34,945 nucleotides of DNA from an uncultured Verrucomicrobiales bacterium. Its GTDB lineage: Bacteria; Verrucomicrobiota; Verrucomicrobiia; Verrucomicrobiales; Akkermansiaceae. The stretch's first letter is position 1. Each line of letters begins with the position of its first letter. Made by a program: the position numbers and the translations under genes. This document shows, in pieces, positions 32,238 through 34,945 of the stretch. Below the pieces are notes generated by a model. The model was not told the origin of the DNA. It made no database searches and saw only the letters and a list, made by a program, of their open reading frames with translations. The stretch is taken from NCBI GenBank assembly GCA_937916135.1, contig CALFTQ010000181.1, positions 1-34,945 on the forward strand, read 5' to 3'.

Positions 32238-33467
32238 ATGTACCTGCTGTTCGATTGCAACAACTTCTTTGCCAGTTGTGAGCAGGTGTTCCGCCCGGAT
32301 TGGCGGCGGCGCCCGCTGGTGGTGCTGTCGAACAACGATGGCTGCGTCGTTTCCCGCAGCGCAGAGGCCAAGGCTGCGGGAATCGCCATGGGTGAGCCCT
32401 ACTTCAAGTGCAAGGACAGGTTGGAGCGCATGAATGCCGTGGTCTGCTCTGCTAACTTTGCCCTGTACAGCGACCTTTCCGACCGCTTCATTTCGATTCT
32501 GGAGCAGGAGCTGCCCGAGGTGCAGCAATACAGCATCGACGAGGCTTTTGCCGTGGTGGAACCCGGCGTGGATTGGAACGCCGTGGCCCGCAGGCTCCGC
32601 AGCAAGATTCGCCGCTGGACCGGCATCACCGTGAGTGTGGGCATTGCCCCCACACGCACGCTCTGCAAGCTGGCCAATGAGACCGCCAAGCACAACCCGC
32701 AGATGCAGGGGGTGCTGGCGCTGAATTCTCCCGGGGATTGGGAGCCCCTGTTGCAGCAGACGCCGGTGGGGGATATCTGGGGCGTGGGGCGGCGCCTGCT
32801 CCCGCGCATGCATGCATTGGGCATCCGGACGGCGGCGGGACTGGCCGCGGCAGATAAGGGCTGGCTGCGCAAGCAATTCGGTGTGCATGGCGAGCGCATG
32901 GGGCTGGAGCTGAATGGGATTCCCTGCATTGATGAGGAGCCCGCAGCCCCGCGCTCGCAGGTGATGGTGTCGCGCTCCCTGAAGGATGCTGTGACCGAGC
33001 TGCCGCGACTTCGCGAAATCCTCTGCCTCTTTGTCGAAAAGGCAGGGCGCATTCTGCGGCAGGAGGGGATGATGGCTGCTGCGGTGCATGTGGTGCTGCG
33101 CACCTCCCGCTATGAGGAATCACGGCTCTATGCCAACTCGGCATCTGTTGCGCTGGGTATGCATACGGATGATAACCGCGAATTCACCGCAGCTGCCTGC
33201 CGCCTGTTGGAGGAAATCTACCGCCCGGGCTACCCCTACCGCAAGATTGGCGTGCTGCTCACTGAGCTGCTGCCCCAGGAGTGCGTGCAGCCCACCTTTG
33301 AGCATCCCGATGCCGCGCCCAGCGCTCTCATGGGGGTGCTGGATAAGCTCCAGAAAGCCGGTCACAATGTCCACTTTGCCAACCGCGCCGCCACCGCCCC
33401 ATGGAAACGCGAGTTCACCTCCCCGTGTTACACGACCAACTGGGATGATATCCCCGAAGCTCACTGA
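32238..33467 (+). CDS. umuC: Y-family DNA polymerase, UmuC-like (DNA polymerase V catalytic subunit)
   Basis: This 409-residue translesion polymerase has the UmuC start MYLLFDCNNFFASCE with D6, then LSNNDGCVVSRSAEAKAAGI, the catalytic SIDEAF (D101-E102) and VSVGIAPTRTLCKLANETAK. The helix-hairpin-helix (DIWGVGRRLLPRMHALGI) and little-finger region (about 240-350) follow. The family works with processed UmuD', but no umuD is in the window. The start is preceded by GGAG (32228-32231), partly within the stop of the FNT gene. I see no clear LexA-box. The 116-bp repeat begins 3 nt after the stop. Confidence 0.92.
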   Translation: MYLLFDCNNFFASCEQVFRPDWRRRPLVVLSNNDGCVVSRSAEAKAAGIAMGEPYFKCKDRLERMNAVVCSANFALYSDLSDRFISILEQELPEVQQYSIDEAFAVVEPGVDWNAVARRLRSKIRRWTGITVSVGIAPTRTLCKLANETAKHNPQMQGVLALNSPGDWEPLLQQTPVGDIWGVGRRLLPRMHALGIRTAAGLAAADKGWLRKQFGVHGERMGLELNGIPCIDEEPAAPRSQVMVSRSLKDAVTELPRLREILCLFVEKAGRILRQEGMMAAAVHVVLRTSRYEESRLYANSASVALGMHTDDNREFTAAACRLLEEIYRPGYPYRKIGVLLTELLPQECVQPTFEHPDAAPSALMGVLDKLQKAGHNVHFANRAATAPWKREFTSPCYTTNWDDIPEAH

Positions 33468-33469
33468 GC

Positions 33470-33585
33470 GATAAATGGGAATTTGTGGGGGAACTCTGTC
33501 GGAGCACGGGACTTCAGTCCCGATTGGAAGCACCGTTATTTCGGGACTGAAATCCCGTGCCTCGACAACGACAAATATCAATTTA
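33470..33585 (-). repeat. 116-bp palindromic intergenic repeat, full inverted copy
   Basis: This copy is the reverse complement of the one at 14891-15006. The arms GCACGGGACTTCAGTCCCG (33504-33522) and the near-perfect inverted partner (33542-33560) are both palindromic. It begins right after the umuC stop and ends about 40 bp from the group II intron, so the two elements are adjacent but not nested. Confidence 0.85.
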
Positions 33586-33632
33586 CGTTTCGGTAAAGCA
33601 TTGCGCTTTTATGGCCGGTGCCATAATCGAGT

Positions 33633-33689
33633 AGGGGGCTTTCGCCCCCTCTCACACCACCGCACGTGCCATTTATGGCATACGGCGGT
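33633..33689 (-). ncRNA. Group II intron domains V and VI
   Basis: Domain V is the 34-nt hairpin at 33656-33689 (5' ACCGCCGTATGCC, 3' GGCACGTGCGGTGGT on the minus strand), the catalytic core of group II ribozymes. Domain VI follows as a GAAA tetraloop hairpin with arms at 33633-33639 and 33644-33650. It should carry the branch-point adenosine in the CTACTCGAT end. These are recognised by eye from family features. Confidence 0.85.
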
Positions 33690-33695
33690 TTCCAA

Positions 33696-34945
33696 TCAGC
33701 GTTTGAGGAGTTGATAAAACGAGATATATCCCTCTGCTCGCAGCCATGCGTTATCCATGCAGATATGAGCAAGTTGTGAGCATGATATCCACCACCATCG
33801 GCGCCCCATTGACCCGATACTCTCGCGCATTTTCCGCTTCACTCCTATACTTTCGAGGAAACGGCGGATACCTTTCGGGTGCTTGCATTGTTTTAGGCGC
33901 AGGCACCGTAGCTTTCGGCGCGTCCATTCATCGAGTTCCTGACATAGCCTGTTGATTGCTGCCAGCTTGAAGTAATTTGTCCACCCCCTTATCACGGGGA
34001 TAAGTTCCGCTATTACTTCGCGTAAAGGAGTCGGGCGATTTCGGCGAGTTATCAATCGCACTTTCGCTTTCAGCTTCTTCACGCTTGCCGGTGCTATTCT
34101 CAACTTACCCTCTACTCCTATGATGTAGCCGAGGTAGACGCAGTTCCACACCTTGTCCACCTTGCTTTTCTGTTGGTTTACCTTGAGTTTCAGTTCATCT
34201 TCGATGTAGCGGCTGATACTTGCCAGCACGCGTTCTCCTGCTTCTATTGTTCTAACGAATATGATACAGTCGTCTGCGTAGCGGCAAAAATGCAGCCCTC
34301 GATTCTCCAATTCCCTGTCAAGGTCGTCCAGCAGTACGTTAGCAAGCAGCGGTGAGAGCGGTCCGCCCTGTGGCGTACCTTGTTCCCTTTTCTGCTTAAT
34401 GCCTTCGTTGTCCATCATTCCCGCCTTGAGCATTTGGCGGATGTAGTAGAGCACGCGCTTGTCTTTGATGCGCCGTGCCAGTCTCGACATCAGGATGTCG
34501 TGGTTGACCTTATCGAAAAACTTTTCCAAGTCAAGGTCTACGGCTACGGTGTAGCCTTGCTCCACGTACGCAGAGCCTGCCTTGAGGGCTTGGTGGGCGC
34601 TTCGATTCGGTCGGAAACCATAGCTCGATTCGCTCATCTGTGGGTCGAGTATGGGGGTGAGTTCCTGCACAAAGGCCTGTTGTACCAATCGGTCTATCGC
34701 CGTTGGTATGCCCAGTTGCCGCCGTCCACCGTTTGGTTTGGGGATGCTCACTCCCTTTACCTCCTGTGGGCGGTAGCTGCCGTTGAGCAGTTGCTCTCTC
34801 AGTTCTGCCATGTGGGTGTTCAGCCATCGCTCCATTTCTTCAACGGTCATGCCGTCTATCCCCGGAGCTCCCTTGTTGCTTTTCACTCTCTGGCATGCAT
34901 GCTCAAGATTGTAGCGATGCGCTATGTTCTCAAGTATGCGCTCCT
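33696..34945 (-). CDS. ltrA: Group II intron reverse transcriptase/maturase, truncated at the window edge
   Basis: The frame is open to the window edge, so the N terminus is missing; residues coded at 34887-34943 read ERILENIAHRYNLEHACQR, like the usual intron-RT start region. RT blocks include NKGAPGIDGMTVEE, GVSIPKPNGGRRQLGIPT, SSYGFRPNRSAHQAL, DLDLEKFFDKVNHD, GTPQGGPLSPLLANV and the catalytic RYADD. The maturase (X) domain has VIRGWTNYFKLA. The C-terminal end lacks a visible HNH endonuclease motif, so it is likely an endonuclease-minus type. The stop is 6 nt from domain V. It supports intron splicing and retromobility. Confidence 0.93.
   Translation of the reverse strand, partial: ERILENIAHRYNLEHACQRVKSNKGAPGIDGMTVEEMERWLNTHMAELREQLLNGSYRPQEVKGVSIPKPNGGRRQLGIPTAIDRLVQQAFVQELTPILDPQMSESSYGFRPNRSAHQALKAGSAYVEQGYTVAVDLDLEKFFDKVNHDILMSRLARRIKDKRVLYYIRQMLKAGMMDNEGIKQKREQGTPQGGPLSPLLANVLLDDLDRELENRGLHFCRYADDCIIFVRTIEAGERVLASISRYIEDELKLKVNQQKSKVDKVWNCVYLGYIIGVEGKLRIAPASVKKLKAKVRLITRRNRPTPLREVIAELIPVIRGWTNYFKLAAINRLCQELDEWTRRKLRCLRLKQCKHPKGIRRFLESIGVKRKMRESIGSMGRRWWWISCSQLAHICMDNAWLRAEGYISFYQLLKR

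Larger units (their letters stand above)
33626..34945 (-). mobile_element. Group II intron, 3' part (5' end beyond the window)
   Basis: On the minus strand the intron-encoded reverse transcriptase is followed by a typical domain V and domain VI and a 3' end in CTACTCGAT (end at 33626, AY rule). The 5' splice site (GUGYG) and domain I are not in the window. A 6-bp inverted repeat (33610-33615 with 33620-33625) sits in the 3' exon exactly at the splice junction. Such introns are mobile retroelements; this one lies in a gene-free site next to a repeat. Confidence 0.9.

Noticed and set aside
31626..33089. Minus-strand open frame opposite the FNT and umuC genes
   Set aside because: Both plus-strand genes have strong family motifs; this frame does not.
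33504..33522. Palindrome after umuC as a possible LexA-type operator
   Set aside because: It lies downstream of umuC and is part of the 116-bp repeat also found far from DNA-repair genes.
1..34945. CRISPR arrays, tRNA or rRNA genes
   Set aside because: I see no regularly spaced direct repeats, and no tRNA-like cloverleaf or rRNA-conserved sequence was noticed by eye; a tRNA scan was not possible.

Overview
The window is about 35 kb of GC-rich bacterial chromosome, densely coded on both strands, with no tRNA, rRNA or CRISPR array. The gene mix suggests a Verrucomicrobiota (PVC-group) bacterium, plausibly Akkermansiaceae: a secreted GH20 hexosaminidase, an mcsA-mcsB-clpC operon in a Gram-negative-type genome with lipoproteins and many signal-peptide proteins, many start codons without a Shine-Dalgarno, and unrecognised small exported proteins. 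This assignment is inference; no marker gene here settles it.

Layout. 1-190: truncated copy of a 116-bp palindromic repeat and a terminator. 190-5645 (minus): exported FKBP prolyl isomerase, exported GH20 hexosaminidase, RNase R. 5755-7726 (plus): PP2C phosphatase, Mn-type superoxide dismutase and HdeD/DUF308 membrane protein in one tight stress-like operon. 7823-8695 (minus): ROK-like winged-helix regulator, divergent from pyrG. 8876-14817 (plus): CTP synthase, sodium:solute symporter, then four unrecognised proteins, three of them exported. 14891-15006: full repeat copy. 15156-17327 (plus): rppH, trmO and a serine hydrolase with overlapping ends. 17313-21028 (minus): four-gene cluster of envelope proteins (small exported, large exported, polytopic membrane, lipoprotein), preceded by a PH-like membrane protein. 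21150-21306: a second palindromic element plus a remnant related to the first repeat. 21354-25527 (minus): mcsA-mcsB-clpC linked by two ATGA overlaps. 25658-27472: mutL. 27466-29031 (minus): large membrane protein. 29148-33467 (plus): exported protein, gatB, an FNT-family channel and umuC. 33470-33585: inverted full repeat copy. 33626-end (minus): 3' part of a group II intron with its reverse transcriptase, cut by the window edge.

How genes work together. McsA, McsB and ClpC are the classical protein-arginine-phosphorylation and unfoldase module, but this McsB has lost several catalytic and phosphoarginine-binding residues and looks like a pseudokinase. RNase R and RppH cover RNA decay, TrmO and GatB cover translation fidelity, and MutL and UmuC cover mismatch repair and lesion bypass. 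MutL appears to lack the endonuclease motifs. Several promoters with near-consensus -35/-10 boxes lie so close to the start codons that the transcripts would be leaderless or nearly so.

The most notable items are the degenerate McsB in an intact operon, the MutL without endonuclease motifs, the two palindromic repeat families, the short-leader promoter pattern, and the uncharacterised envelope gene cluster at 17.3-20.4 kb.
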